Positions 1 through 7,821 of a stretch of 20,333 bases of DNA are shown in pieces. The notes under the pieces were generated by a model. The model ran no database searches. It had not been told where the DNA came from and was given only the letters and a program-made list of their open reading frames with translations. Within the stretch, counting starts at the first letter, position 1. Each line of letters opens with the position of its first letter. A program made the position numbers and the translations under genes. The DNA is from a virus, in IMG/VR virus record IMGVR_UViG_3300021137_000527, positions 1 to 20,333 of that record; one strand, written 5' to 3'.

Positions 1-1575
1 TAACCAATCTTTGAGAATATAATCGGGCCAGGTAGGTAATAGACTTTTAACATATTGAAAGAGTCTATCTCTGTATTCAGTTATAGTGTTATTGCTTTCC
101 GCCACACCTTGCTGTGGTTGGTCAATCTCAGCCAACTTAGCACGAATCATATCAATCAATTTAGTATGGGTACCTGACAAAGCACGATGCTTTTCAATGT
201 AATCTAAGATGTGATTAGTTTCAGTTGCATATTTGTGTCTCCATTCAGGAGTCTTAGCAGTAGTGATATCTTTGACATTATCTAATCTATCAGCAAGTTT
301 GATAACTAGTGCATAGCTACTCATTGCAGCCATTTTGTGTGCTAGATATTGAGCCTTACCCATCTTTTTAATTTGTTCTGGATCGCTTGTAAGTTCCATT
401 ACAAGACTAGCAACTAATCCGCCAAACAAATCGTGTAAGATTTCTTGTGTTGTGTCAGTATCTTCAATTGTATCATGTAAGTATGCTGCACTAATTAATG
501 CATCTAGGTTATGTGATTTTTTAAATTGCTTGATATGATTAGCTACACGAACTGGGTGACTGATATATGGATCACCACCTGAACGAGTTTGCCCAGCATG
601 TGCTTTAGTTGCATATTGTAATGCTTCTTCTGAACCTTCATCAAACTGACTGGTGCTCACTGTATATTGTGAGGGATCAGCAGGACGAACTTCAACATCA
701 TCCATGTGAATGTCAATGTTCTTTTTAACTTTCAATGCATGTAATAGTTTCTCAACTAAATCATAAGGGATGTTTTTTGCTAACTTATGACGATCGCCAT
801 TAGGGGAAACATAATATACATTGACCAATGACTTTGGATTAAAGATACGTGTTTCTTCTAAACTATCTTTGTATTCTTTGAGCATGTTGAATATTTTTGT
901 TTTTTGCTCTGGTGATGCTTCACTAAGTAATGGTTTTACTTTTTCAACAAACTCTTTAATTTTCTTTTTCTTAGCAACTGAACCCATCAATCGTGCTTCA
1001 GCTTTATGCATCAAATCCATGACTTCTTTATCACCTAGCGCATCAGGCATAGCATCACGCCATACTTTGAATTTCTGTTCTTCAGTTGCTTCTGGGTGTA
1101 ATAGTATCTCACGCATTGGTGTAGCACGTGGACCTTCTAACTTAGCACTACTATCACCTGTTTCTTGTCTACTGATAACTTTCAGTTGTTTCAAACCCAT
1201 TGATTGATAGATAGGAACACCCTCTTTGTTTGGGCGCTCTAAGTATTTGAATGCTTCTTTTTGATCTGCACCAACAACTAATACTACACCTTGATATCCA
1301 TCTTCTGCCAACTCAGTTAATGCTTGATTTAAGTTACCTTGTGGTTGAAAAATCTTAGCATTTTGAGGGAACACTTTTTGATAGATTTTTACTTTTTCTT
1401 CTGGAAATAAAGGATCATCTTTACCAACTGTTTTGCTGATAAAGAAGTACGGATCTGCACCCATCAATTGTGCTTTAGTAATGACTGAACTAGCCAAGTA
1501 CATGTGACCTTTGTGTCCCATGCCACGACCCCATCCTACTACTGCGACTTTTTTATTTCCTGTGCGTTGTATCAT
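1..1575 (-). CDS. HxGH nucleotidylyltransferase fused to RelA/SpoT-type HD hydrolase (3' end outside window)
   Basis: The frame is open for 525 codons from ATG at 1575 to the window edge, so the C-terminus is missing. Residues 14-24 read GWGRGMGHKGH, the phosphate-binding HxGH loop of the NMN-adenylyltransferase/cytidylyltransferase superfamily. ATPMR at 151-155 fits the second nucleotide-binding motif (usually ISxTxxR). After a Lys-rich linker, residues about 310-490 match the (p)ppGpp-hydrolase HD domain of SpoT/MESH1: YISHPVRVA with H340, LHDTIEDT with H367-D368 and E371-D372, and LADRLDN with D429. The metal ligands and their spacing look intact, and no synthetase domain is seen. The start overlaps the upstream ligase-like gene by ATGA, so translation is probably coupled. 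Expected activities are nucleotidyl transfer (possibly NAD-related) and removal of a 3'-pyrophosphate from an alarmone. Both substrates are inferred. The segment beyond about residue 490 is unrecognised. Confidence 0.8.
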   Translation of the reverse strand, partial: MIQRTGNKKVAVVGWGRGMGHKGHMYLASSVITKAQLMGADPYFFISKTVGKDDPLFPEEKVKIYQKVFPQNAKIFQPQGNLNQALTELAEDGYQGVVLVVGADQKEAFKYLERPNKEGVPIYQSMGLKQLKVISRQETGDSSAKLEGPRATPMREILLHPEATEEQKFKVWRDAMPDALGDKEVMDLMHKAEARLMGSVAKKKKIKEFVEKVKPLLSEASPEQKTKIFNMLKEYKDSLEETRIFNPKSLVNVYYVSPNGDRHKLAKNIPYDLVEKLLHALKVKKNIDIHMDDVEVRPADPSQYTVSTSQFDEGSEEALQYATKAHAGQTRSGGDPYISHPVRVANHIKQFKKSHNLDALISAAYLHDTIEDTDTTQEILHDLFGGLVASLVMELTSDPEQIKKMGKAQYLAHKMAAMSSYALVIKLADRLDNVKDITTAKTPEWRHKYATETNHILDYIEKHRALSGTHTKLIDMIRAKLAEIDQPQQGVAESNNTITEYRDRLFQYVKSLLPTWPDYILKDWL

Positions 1576-2723
1576 AATTTTCTTGGTGCCCAATTACCTT
1601 GGTCAATCATCTTAACAAATTGATCTGGAATATCATTCTTAAACTTAGCACCCGGGTGTGCTTGTGCATACCCTTCAGGTTTAGTTTGCTTAATGCCACC
1701 ATGTAAGCCTTGACTAAGAATATTTATTATTTTTTGTTTTTCATTACCTAGTGCTTCAACTGCACCAAGTGTTGCTTTCAATCCTTGCGTATCTTGTAGC
1801 ATTACTGATGATTGACCGGAGCTTAAATTACTTTGTGCCCATGCTGGGAAATCTTTTAGCAATCCCTTGATACGCAAATGCTGGTTCAAATATGTGTATA
1901 ATATGCCACCTGGTTTACTAACACCTTTCTTAGGAGCTAGATAATTATCAATTAACTGTGCATTCTTTTGAATGAATTGACTTAATTTCTGTAACCCTGC
2001 ATCATCGGCACTAACTGGTTCTTCAACATATGTTGTACCTTGCACTAATATACTCGATTGGCTTAGTTTTTCAATTCCAGGATAACGTGTCTCATCACTA
2101 TCCATTGTAGGATAATAACCTGTTGCGGCTACCATCATTTTAGCATGTTGAATCTTTTGACCTAACTTACTATCTACTGGTACATGAAATGATGTGATGT
2201 TAGGAGTAAAGTCATATGTGTTCATTTCTTTGTTGAACACTGGCATTGCTGATTCACCGTCAGGTTTAGTACCAGGATAGAACAACAATCCACCTTCAAT
2301 GTATCCTTTATCAGGACTAATCTTTTCAAACATTGGCCATAGTTGTGCTAGTTGTCTAGCAAATCCTGAACGTCCTGCACTATCATCAGAACCAGTACCC
2401 ATAACAAACTTCATCACATCTTCTGGACTGTTAGGTAATGTAGGTGCACCACTTTTAGTTTGCATTTGACCACGCTTGATATATGCCCAAGCATTTTTAG
2501 GTATCATTCTAAAGACACCTTTTTCATCACGACCCCAATATACAACAGGCATGCCGTCCCATTTCAATTCAATGTGACCACCTTCTTGTCCCATGTGATG
2601 CATACGTTCAATTGCGTGAAAACCACCTTTGCTGCCGTGACTTAGTACTAGGTCTTCAATGTGTTGATATTTACGACCAATACTAGGTGCTGCTGCTTCG
2701 GTTAATATTTCATTGATTTTCAT
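1572..2723 (-). CDS. KxDG ligase-like nucleotidyltransferase with possible capsid-targeting N-terminus
   Basis: This 383-residue protein carries IELKWDGMPVVYW at 51-63. K54-W55-D56-G57 matches motif I (KxDG) of ATP-dependent DNA/RNA ligases and capping enzymes, in which the lysine is adenylylated. EGGLLFYPG at 143-151 fits the later EG motif (motif IV). No OB-fold or DNA-ligase C-terminal domain is obvious, and the rest is unfamiliar. RNA-end or nucleic-acid joining, or another lysine-AMP reaction, is possible. The N-terminus MKINEILTEA resembles the capsid-targeting peptides of T4 internal proteins, and LTE fits the LxE rule of the T4 gp21 prohead protease, so packaging into the head is conceivable. 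It overlaps both neighbours by ATGA. Family assignment rests on motifs only. Confidence 0.65.
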   Translation of the reverse strand: MKINEILTEAAAPSIGRKYQHIEDLVLSHGSKGGFHAIERMHHMGQEGGHIELKWDGMPVVYWGRDEKGVFRMIPKNAWAYIKRGQMQTKSGAPTLPNSPEDVMKFVMGTGSDDSAGRSGFARQLAQLWPMFEKISPDKGYIEGGLLFYPGTKPDGESAMPVFNKEMNTYDFTPNITSFHVPVDSKLGQKIQHAKMMVAATGYYPTMDSDETRYPGIEKLSQSSILVQGTTYVEEPVSADDAGLQKLSQFIQKNAQLIDNYLAPKKGVSKPGGILYTYLNQHLRIKGLLKDFPAWAQSNLSSGQSSVMLQDTQGLKATLGAVEALGNEKQKIINILSQGLHGGIKQTKPEGYAQAHPGAKFKNDIPDQFVKMIDQGNWAPRKL

Positions 2724-3439
2724 TTTAACATGTCCAATGTATTACGGAACCATTCTTGTACAGTTGGAGTACCAAAATATTTCTCTTTGATTGCGTTGTA
2801 CTTGTCAGGATACTGTTGCAATGCTTTCATCATCTTTGTTGGGTTACCCATATCATCTGCGCTTGCTGTGGGTCCAATGATGATTTTAGCAATTTGATCC
2901 TTATTGTTAGTTACTAGTTCTTTAGTTGCTCTATCAACTAGTCCCTTATAAGGACTCATCATTAAACTAGGATGACCTTCAACATGACTCATGTTGGCTA
3001 AATCTGCCCACATCGCATGTAATGTTCCACCTTTCATAGTTGGATCAGTGTAATCGTGAGTATGTAATGGCTGTGCCGCGTTAGCGTTTTCAACTGCCAT
3101 CAAGTCAACTTGAACAATCTCGTTACCTACTCCAGTTGGTACACCAACGTGAACGCTTACACCAGTACGTGCGGCAAATAAGCCTTTGTCTTTTAGATAA
3201 TCTTCTAATGCTTTACGACTTAGTTTTAATTCTTTTGCAGGGAAAACTGTCATTAGTTCACCGGCATCAATCAACGCATCAATGTCAGAACTAACTTCCT
3301 TGTGTCCTGCACTACCAATTGGATATAGATGTATTCCTTTAGGTAAAATACTCTGTAGGTTTGCAACAGCCCTAGGAAAGTTTTCTTTCTTAATTGCTAC
3401 TGCATTTGGTACAACGTTTCCGCCTTCAAACAGTTTCAT
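2720..3439 (-). CDS. Pol-beta-fold nucleotidyltransferase
   Basis: This 239-residue protein has the signature of the polymerase-beta nucleotidyltransferase superfamily: IGS at 41-43, SSDIDALID at 50-58 supplying metal-binding D52 and D54, and IVQVDLM at 108-114 supplying the third carboxylate D112. Such enzymes transfer NMP to RNA ends, small molecules or proteins. The substrate cannot be read from the sequence. The C-terminal half (about 120-239) has no motif I recognise; it contains HTHDYTDP and could form the substrate-binding part. The stop overlaps the start of the ligase-like gene by ATGA, and the upstream structural-like gene ends one base before its ATG. The Shine-Dalgarno sequence is weak, so translation may depend on coupling. 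It heads a run of three nucleotidyl-transfer genes. Confidence 0.72.
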   Translation of the reverse strand: MKLFEGGNVVPNAVAIKKENFPRAVANLQSILPKGIHLYPIGSAGHKEVSSDIDALIDAGELMTVFPAKELKLSRKALEDYLKDKGLFAARTGVSVHVGVPTGVGNEIVQVDLMAVENANAAQPLHTHDYTDPTMKGGTLHAMWADLANMSHVEGHPSLMMSPYKGLVDRATKELVTNNKDQIAKIIIGPTASADDMGNPTKMMKALQQYPDKYNAIKEKYFGTPTVQEWFRNTLDMLK

Positions 3440-3440
3440 A

Positions 3441-3791
3441 TTAATAACTCACTTTAATATGTTGAATAATACCTACATTGAAACCCGATACTATTGCTCT
3501 CATGTAAACAAAATTACCTTGAATGTTAGTATAGCTTAGTTGAGTAAGTGTATTGCAGCTTATATTATAAACAGTAAACCAATCGTTTTCTGTTGGATTT
3601 TCAGCCAATGTTGCTTGAATTGATATGAGTGCAGTTACCCCTATTAAATTCCAAGTTACTGTTTGCCAATCTTTATTACCCATGTAATAAGATGCAGCTT
3701 GTTGTTGATCTCCGGTGACAGCTCCAGAAACAACAGAATTGCTATTGTATGCTACTTCGGGAAGTAACAATAGTGTAGTCGCTTGTGCCAT
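3441..3791 (-). CDS. Hypothetical beta-rich small protein, possibly virion-associated
   Basis: This 116-residue protein is not recognised. It is rich in Thr, Ser, Asn and Val, has alternating hydrophobic residues, and carries no charged catalytic cluster, membrane segment or signal peptide. Segments such as GNFVYMRAIVSGF near the C-terminus look like strands of a beta-sandwich, typical of phage decoration, neck or baseplate proteins. The start ATG at 3791 overlaps the stop of the upstream small gene as TAATG, and one base separates its stop from the nucleotidyltransferase ATG, so the genes form one transcription unit. A virion role is inferred from composition only. Confidence 0.6.
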   Translation of the reverse strand: MAQATTLLLLPEVAYNSNSVVSGAVTGDQQQAASYYMGNKDWQTVTWNLIGVTALISIQATLAENPTENDWFTVYNISCNTLTQLSYTNIQGNFVYMRAIVSGFNVGIIQHIKVSY

Positions 3792-3952
3792 TATGCTCGT
3801 TCCACTTCTACAATCACAGATTCACCCAATAATTCTTGAGCTACTTGTTCTAACGCTTGCTGGGTTTCTTGGGGAATCAGATTCTCATCCATTCCGTCCT
3901 TGACTAGTTTACTGACTTTAACGACTAGTACATTCTCTATAATCTTTGCCAT
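3791..3952 (-). CDS. Small hypothetical protein (53 aa)
   Basis: The preferred start is the ATG at 3952, giving MAKIIENVLVVKVSKLVKDG at the N-terminus. The frame is open further upstream to 4045, but that extension overlaps the neighbouring gene and the late-promoter-like octamer at 3978-3985. The protein looks like a compact alpha/beta fold: a Val-rich strand, then a Gln/Glu-rich helix (about 24-42), then an ESVIVEVERA strand. No function is recognised. It is the first gene after the promoter-like site and overlaps the next gene by TAATG. The ribosome-binding site is weak (AGGG about 8 bases before the start). Confidence 0.6.
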   Translation of the reverse strand: MAKIIENVLVVKVSKLVKDGMDENLIPQETQQALEQVAQELLGESVIVEVERA

Positions 3953-3977
3953 GGTAAATACCCTATATGTAATAGAG

Positions 3978-3985
3978 TATTTATC
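3978..3985 (-). promoter_or_regulatory. T4-like late promoter octamer GATAAATA
   Basis: On the minus strand this reads GATAAATA, one mismatch from the T4 late-promoter consensus TATAAATA. It sits in the 37-base gap between the gene ending at 3990 and the start at 3952, in the correct orientation to transcribe 3952 down through the nucleotidyltransferase genes. Initiation 6-7 bases downstream would leave a leader of about 20 bases. Comparable octamers lie at 7814, 9835 and 15391. Confidence 0.45.
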
Positions 3986-3989
3986 AAGG

Positions 3990-4709
3990 TTAGACGATAT
4001 CGGCTCGCTTTTGTAATTTATACTTTCTACCCAGCATACCGTCATACATTAGTGCCAAATAGCTGAGATAACTCTCGTCATTATAGTCAATAAAGTAACT
4101 GCTAGAAAGGTATCGTAAGTTCCAATACCATTGACTATCTTCTTTCTGATACAACCACATTTTAAGAGCAGGGCTTGGTCTCAATTGTGTGTTAGTAGTT
4201 AAGATTTTCTTCAATCCATCTTTGAAGTCTTCTGGGATTCGTTTGCTTTTGAAATAAATTCTATAATTGTGTTTAGGTTCATTCGCAAAAGTTTTGACCC
4301 CTGAATACCCGGTAGTAACGGCCTCAGTGAAGTCAACACACACATCTGTTAGTTTATCAAAATTATCATGTAGTGATTGTAGGTCATTACTGAATACAGA
4401 GATAGTATCATATTCACCGCGAACTTTGCTAGACTTGTTCTTTTTACTATCAATTCTATACTGCAATACTGTTTTGATGCTAGGTAAGTGGTGAATAAGA
4501 ATATCTCTTTCATCCTGTTCTATTCTAATGATTTTTTTACTCTTACCTAATACCATTTGTTCAAATTCATCTGGTGCATAGTATTGTGCTCTACGAAAGT
4601 GAGGTATTGTGATCCTGCAACGGTACTGATATTGACTATAGTACAACTCGTCACGATACTCTTGCAGGTCAACACCCGGTGAATTAGTTGCTGACTTTAA
4701 TAATGCCAT
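3990..4709 (-). CDS. Hypothetical phage protein (239 aa)
   Basis: No family is recognised. The protein is soluble, mixed alpha/beta, and rich in Tyr, Lys and Arg: an aromatic N-terminal stretch (YYSQYQYRCRITIPHFRRAQ at 23-42), a basic middle with DSKKNKSSKVRGEYD, and a C-terminus rich in Tyr and Ser ending in LGRKYKLQKRADIV. The basic, aromatic character would suit a nucleic-acid-binding or small structural protein, which is inference. The ATG at 4709 lies inside the end of the ClpA-like gene (26-base overlap), with AGG about 7 bases upstream, so expression is tied to the chaperone operon. A promoter-like octamer follows its stop codon. Confidence 0.65.
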   Translation of the reverse strand: MALLKSATNSPGVDLQEYRDELYYSQYQYRCRITIPHFRRAQYYAPDEFEQMVLGKSKKIIRIEQDERDILIHHLPSIKTVLQYRIDSKKNKSSKVRGEYDTISVFSNDLQSLHDNFDKLTDVCVDFTEAVTTGYSGVKTFANEPKHNYRIYFKSKRIPEDFKDGLKKILTTNTQLRPSPALKMWLYQKEDSQWYWNLRYLSSSYFIDYNDESYLSYLALMYDGMLGRKYKLQKRADIV

Positions 4710-6957
4710 CTTCGCCTACTTCTACAATCATTTTTTGATGTACTTCAAAATCAACTTTACCGTCATTCATCACTACAGTAATATTTGCACTTCTAATACG
4801 TTCAAAAAGAATCTTCTTACTCAATGGAACACGAATTAGTTCATCAATTTTACGTGCAAGAGGACGTGCGCCCATCTTACTATCGTAGCCCTGTTCTGCT
4901 AAGTAATCAATGACTGGTTCACTTAATGCCATTGAAATGTCGTGCGTATCTTTCAGTGACTTTTTCAAATCATCAGTGAACTTAACCACAATCTTCTTGA
5001 TAGCGAGGCTGTCAAGTTTTTTGAACTTACAAATCAAGTCAATCCGATTTCTAAATTCTGGTTTGAAAAATTCTTTCAATGCTTTATCGTCTTCACCTGT
5101 ACGCTCTGTGCTACCGAACCCAATAACTGATTTCTCACTATCAGCACTACCCAAGTTACTTGTCATAATTACAATACAGTTTTTAGCATTGACTTCTTTG
5201 CCATTACTACCAGTAATTTTACCTTCATCAAGCAATTGCAAGAAGATGTTGAAGATATCTGGATGTGCTTTTTCAACTTCATCAAATAACAAGATACTAT
5301 GTGGGTTCTTGCTCAAATCATTGAGTAGTCGTCCGCCACCTAAGTTACCTTCACCGAAGCCAACATAGCCAGGGGGTGCGCCGATCAAACTACTGACACT
5401 AAACTTTTCACCGTATTCACTCATATCATACTTGAGTAATGGCATATCTAAGTTTTTGCTCAATAACCGTGCTAGTTCAGTTTTACCCGTACCAGTTGGA
5501 CCCAAGAACAGGAAACTTGCCATTGGTTTAGTCGTATTACCAATACCCGCAAAACTAACATAGACACGATCTAGTACTTGGTCAACTGTTTCTGATTGTC
5601 CATACAACTTATCTTTGATGTTTGTATCTAAGTTTTGGATACGTTCATAGTTATTATCTTTGAGTTTATCTGCCGGAACACCTGCAATACGTTCAACTTG
5701 GTCAAAAATCAAGTCTTTAGTAATGACTGCACCCTCGTTACCTGCAACACGTTGTTTGGCACATGCAGCGTCTAACAAATCAATACTCTTATCTGGGTTT
5801 TTACGGTCATGAATATATCTAGTGGAACAATCAACTGCTGCTGTAATCGCTTCATCAGTAATTTTAACATTATGGAAGTCATCTAGTCGTTCACTCAATC
5901 CACTCAAAATGCGAATAGTTGAATCATAACTTGGCTCATCAACTGAAACTTTATAAAAACGGCGCATTAACGCACGATCCTTTTCAAAACTTTCGTAGAA
6001 TTCTTCCCATGTTGTACTAGCAATAACTTTCAAGTTACCTTTAGTAATTGCTGGTTTAATCATGTTGGCAAAGTCTGGACCACTTTGACTGCTCGATCCT
6101 GCGCCGCGCATTGTATGTGCTTCGTCAATGAAAAGAATTGCTTTCTTTTTAGTAGTTAGTGCGTCAATAATTGCTTTGACCTTTTCTTCAAAATCACCGC
6201 GATATTTACTTCCTGCAACCAATGAACCAATTTCTAAACTGTATACATCATGTCCGACTAAGAATTCAGGAACGTCACCTAATGCAATTTGCTGTGTAAT
6301 ACCCTCAACAATAGCAGTCTTACCTACACCAGGATCTCCAACCATCAATACGTTACTTTTGAATCGCTTTGCTAATACGTTAACAATATCATCAACTTCT
6401 TTGCTACGACCAATCATGGGTTCTAGTTTACCATTTCTAGCAAGATTAGTTAGATTGGTTGTATATTCTTCTAGGATTTCGTCTGCTTGCTCGTCACTGA
6501 GCTTAACAATTGCATTCTCACCCTTATAAGTTTTTTGCCAGAATGGCAAGAATTCTTGTTTGTTAATACCATATTTCAACAAGAAATAATGTGCATGACT
6601 ATTTCCTTCTGCTGCGATACTTAGATACAAGTCAATAGTTGTAACTTGTTTACGACCAGTAAACAAAACTTGCGTGACTGAACGATTCATAACTCGTTCT
6701 AAAACATTTGTTTTACGAGGTTGAACAGTTTCTCCTGGTTCAACATTCATTCTGATAGCATGTAGACTATCAACATACTGTGTCACTTCCTTAATCATTA
6801 AGTTAGTATCAATACCATAGTTCTCTAAACATTTTTTGAATGGAGAATGTGTGATTAATGACAACAATAAATGTTCTACAGTGCAATATTCGTGATTGCG
6901 ATCTTTTGCAAAGCCAATGGCATGTTCAATAATTGACTCAATTTCTGGTGAATGCAC
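4684..6957 (-). CDS. clpA: ClpA-like double AAA+ unfoldase with ClpP-docking IGF loop
   Basis: This 757-residue protein has the full ClpA layout: an N-terminal Clp repeat domain (about 1-140), AAA+ module 1 with Walker A GDPGVGKT (207-214) and Walker B LFIDEA (275-280), and module 2 with Walker A GPTGTGKT (486-493), pore loop GYVG (530-533), Walker B ILLFDE (555-560) and sensor-2 GARPL (696-700). It lacks the coiled-coil middle domain of ClpB/ClpC. VIGFGS (611-616) lies where ClpA carries its IGL loop, the tripeptide that docks ClpP. That placement implies it can feed substrates to a host ClpP rather than only disaggregate them. The start is GTG at 6957 with an AAGGA ribosome-binding site; no ATG fits the N-terminal domain better. 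The gene follows dnaJ by 11 bases. Confidence 0.93.
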   Translation of the reverse strand: MHSPEIESIIEHAIGFAKDRNHEYCTVEHLLLSLITHSPFKKCLENYGIDTNLMIKEVTQYVDSLHAIRMNVEPGETVQPRKTNVLERVMNRSVTQVLFTGRKQVTTIDLYLSIAAEGNSHAHYFLLKYGINKQEFLPFWQKTYKGENAIVKLSDEQADEILEEYTTNLTNLARNGKLEPMIGRSKEVDDIVNVLAKRFKSNVLMVGDPGVGKTAIVEGITQQIALGDVPEFLVGHDVYSLEIGSLVAGSKYRGDFEEKVKAIIDALTTKKKAILFIDEAHTMRGAGSSSQSGPDFANMIKPAITKGNLKVIASTTWEEFYESFEKDRALMRRFYKVSVDEPSYDSTIRILSGLSERLDDFHNVKITDEAITAAVDCSTRYIHDRKNPDKSIDLLDAACAKQRVAGNEGAVITKDLIFDQVERIAGVPADKLKDNNYERIQNLDTNIKDKLYGQSETVDQVLDRVYVSFAGIGNTTKPMASFLFLGPTGTGKTELARLLSKNLDMPLLKYDMSEYGEKFSVSSLIGAPPGYVGFGEGNLGGGRLLNDLSKNPHSILLFDEVEKAHPDIFNIFLQLLDEGKITGSNGKEVNAKNCIVIMTSNLGSADSEKSVIGFGSTERTGEDDKALKEFFKPEFRNRIDLICKFKKLDSLAIKKIVVKFTDDLKKSLKDTHDISMALSEPVIDYLAEQGYDSKMGARPLARKIDELIRVPLSKKILFERIRSANITVVMNDGKVDFEVHQKMIVEVGEDGIIKVSN

Positions 6958-6968
6958 GGTTGTTTTCC

Positions 6969-7775
6969 TTAGTTACGATATTGCGTGATTGCATCTTTGA
7001 TGCGTGAATCTATTGTAGCAGGGATAAATGGTTTCATCAATATCATTTGGTCACCAAATCCGTTATTAATCGGTAAGCCCTTTCCTACTAAACGTAAATT
7101 TGATCCAGGTTGTGTATTGGGAGGGATAGTTACTTCAACTTTATCACCAGAAACAGTAGTAAACTCAAACTTACCACCAACGATCAAATCCAAAACACTT
7201 ACATCCTGCACCGAATGCAGGTGCGGACCATTACGTTGATACTTAGCATTTGGATACACTCTGAATTCTACGATTAGTATACCATCTTTGATGAGGTTAT
7301 CATATCGCATAGTTTGTCCATCATCAACACCACGCGGAATATCAATCTTAATTGGATTAGATTGTCCCTGCATCTGTAATAGTTGTTCGCCACCATTGTA
7401 TACCTGTTCTATGCTTACCCAAACAACTGTGCGATAACTAGGTTGTTGTGGACGACCACGTTGTCCCGGATGACCAAACATTTGGCTAAAGATATCATCC
7501 ATACCAAATCCACCCATTTGGAAACTAAATCCACCGGGGAATCCTTGTTGGAATCCACCGGGCATTTGCCCGTTACCGAATGGATTTGGATTATCGTATT
7601 GTTGTCGTTTTTGTGGATCAGAGAGGGTTTCGTATGCCTCTTGAACTTTTTGAAACTGGGCAGTATCACCGCCCTTGTCTGGATGGTGAATGCCAGCCAT
7701 TTTACGATATGCTTTTTTAATGTCTTCAGGGGTAGCATTGTTAGCTACCCCAAGAGTTTGATAATAGTCAGTCAT
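6969..7775 (-). CDS. dnaJ: DnaJ/CbpA-type (class B) J-domain co-chaperone
   Basis: From ATG 7775 the protein is 268 residues. An in-frame ATG at 7796 would add seven residues but lies inside the promoter-like sequence and breaks the canonical J-domain N-terminus (DYYQTLGV). The J domain occupies 1-60 with HPD at 31-33, the motif that stimulates DnaK ATPase. A Gly/Phe-rich linker (about 62-105) follows, then a two-part beta-sandwich substrate-binding region (about 115-255, VYNGGEQ, IDIPRGVDDGQ, PPNTQPGSNLRL). There are no CxxCxGxG repeats, so it is a zinc-free class B Hsp40. No phage DnaK is present in the window, so the partner is presumably the host's. It is the first gene of a dnaJ-clpA unit. 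No good Shine-Dalgarno is seen. Confidence 0.93.
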   Translation of the reverse strand: MTDYYQTLGVANNATPEDIKKAYRKMAGIHHPDKGGDTAQFQKVQEAYETLSDPQKRQQYDNPNPFGNGQMPGGFQQGFPGGFSFQMGGFGMDDIFSQMFGHPGQRGRPQQPSYRTVVWVSIEQVYNGGEQLLQMQGQSNPIKIDIPRGVDDGQTMRYDNLIKDGILIVEFRVYPNAKYQRNGPHLHSVQDVSVLDLIVGGKFEFTTVSGDKVEVTIPPNTQPGSNLRLVGKGLPINNGFGDQMILMKPFIPATIDSRIKDAITQYRN

Positions 7776-7784
7776 AATATTGAT

Positions 7785-7813
7785 AGTATAGCACATTAGG
7801 TGCTAGTCGTCAA
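7785..7813 (-). promoter_or_regulatory. Sigma70-like promoter upstream of dnaJ
   Basis: On the minus strand TTGACG (7808-7813) and TATACT (7785-7790) are separated by exactly 17 bases, a near-consensus housekeeping promoter. Only nine bases separate the -10 box from the dnaJ ATG, so the transcript would have almost no leader, which agrees with the missing Shine-Dalgarno. It overlaps the late-type octamer just upstream. Confidence 0.5.
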
Positions 7814-7821
7814 TATTTATG
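7814..7821 (-). promoter_or_regulatory. Late-promoter-like octamer CATAAATA upstream of dnaJ
   Basis: The minus strand reads CATAAATA, one mismatch from TATAAATA. It includes the stop codon of the holin-like gene and abuts the sigma70-like -35 box, so dnaJ-clpA might be transcribed both by host polymerase early and by a late phage-modified polymerase. Placement at a gene junction supports it; the short motif in AT-rich DNA weakens it. Confidence 0.35.

Noticed and set aside
821-1207. 128-codon plus-strand open frame
   Set aside because: Antisense to the nucleotidyltransferase/HD fusion, whose motifs are unambiguous; the plus-strand product is Ser/Leu-rich with no motif.
4910-5368. 152-codon plus-strand open frame
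   Set aside because: Antisense to the second AAA+ module of the ClpA-like gene; Ser/Leu-rich composition typical of a shadow frame.
7776-7796. Upstream ATG for dnaJ
   Set aside because: Adds MCYTINI before the canonical MTDYYQTLGV and overlaps the -10 box of the promoter-like site.
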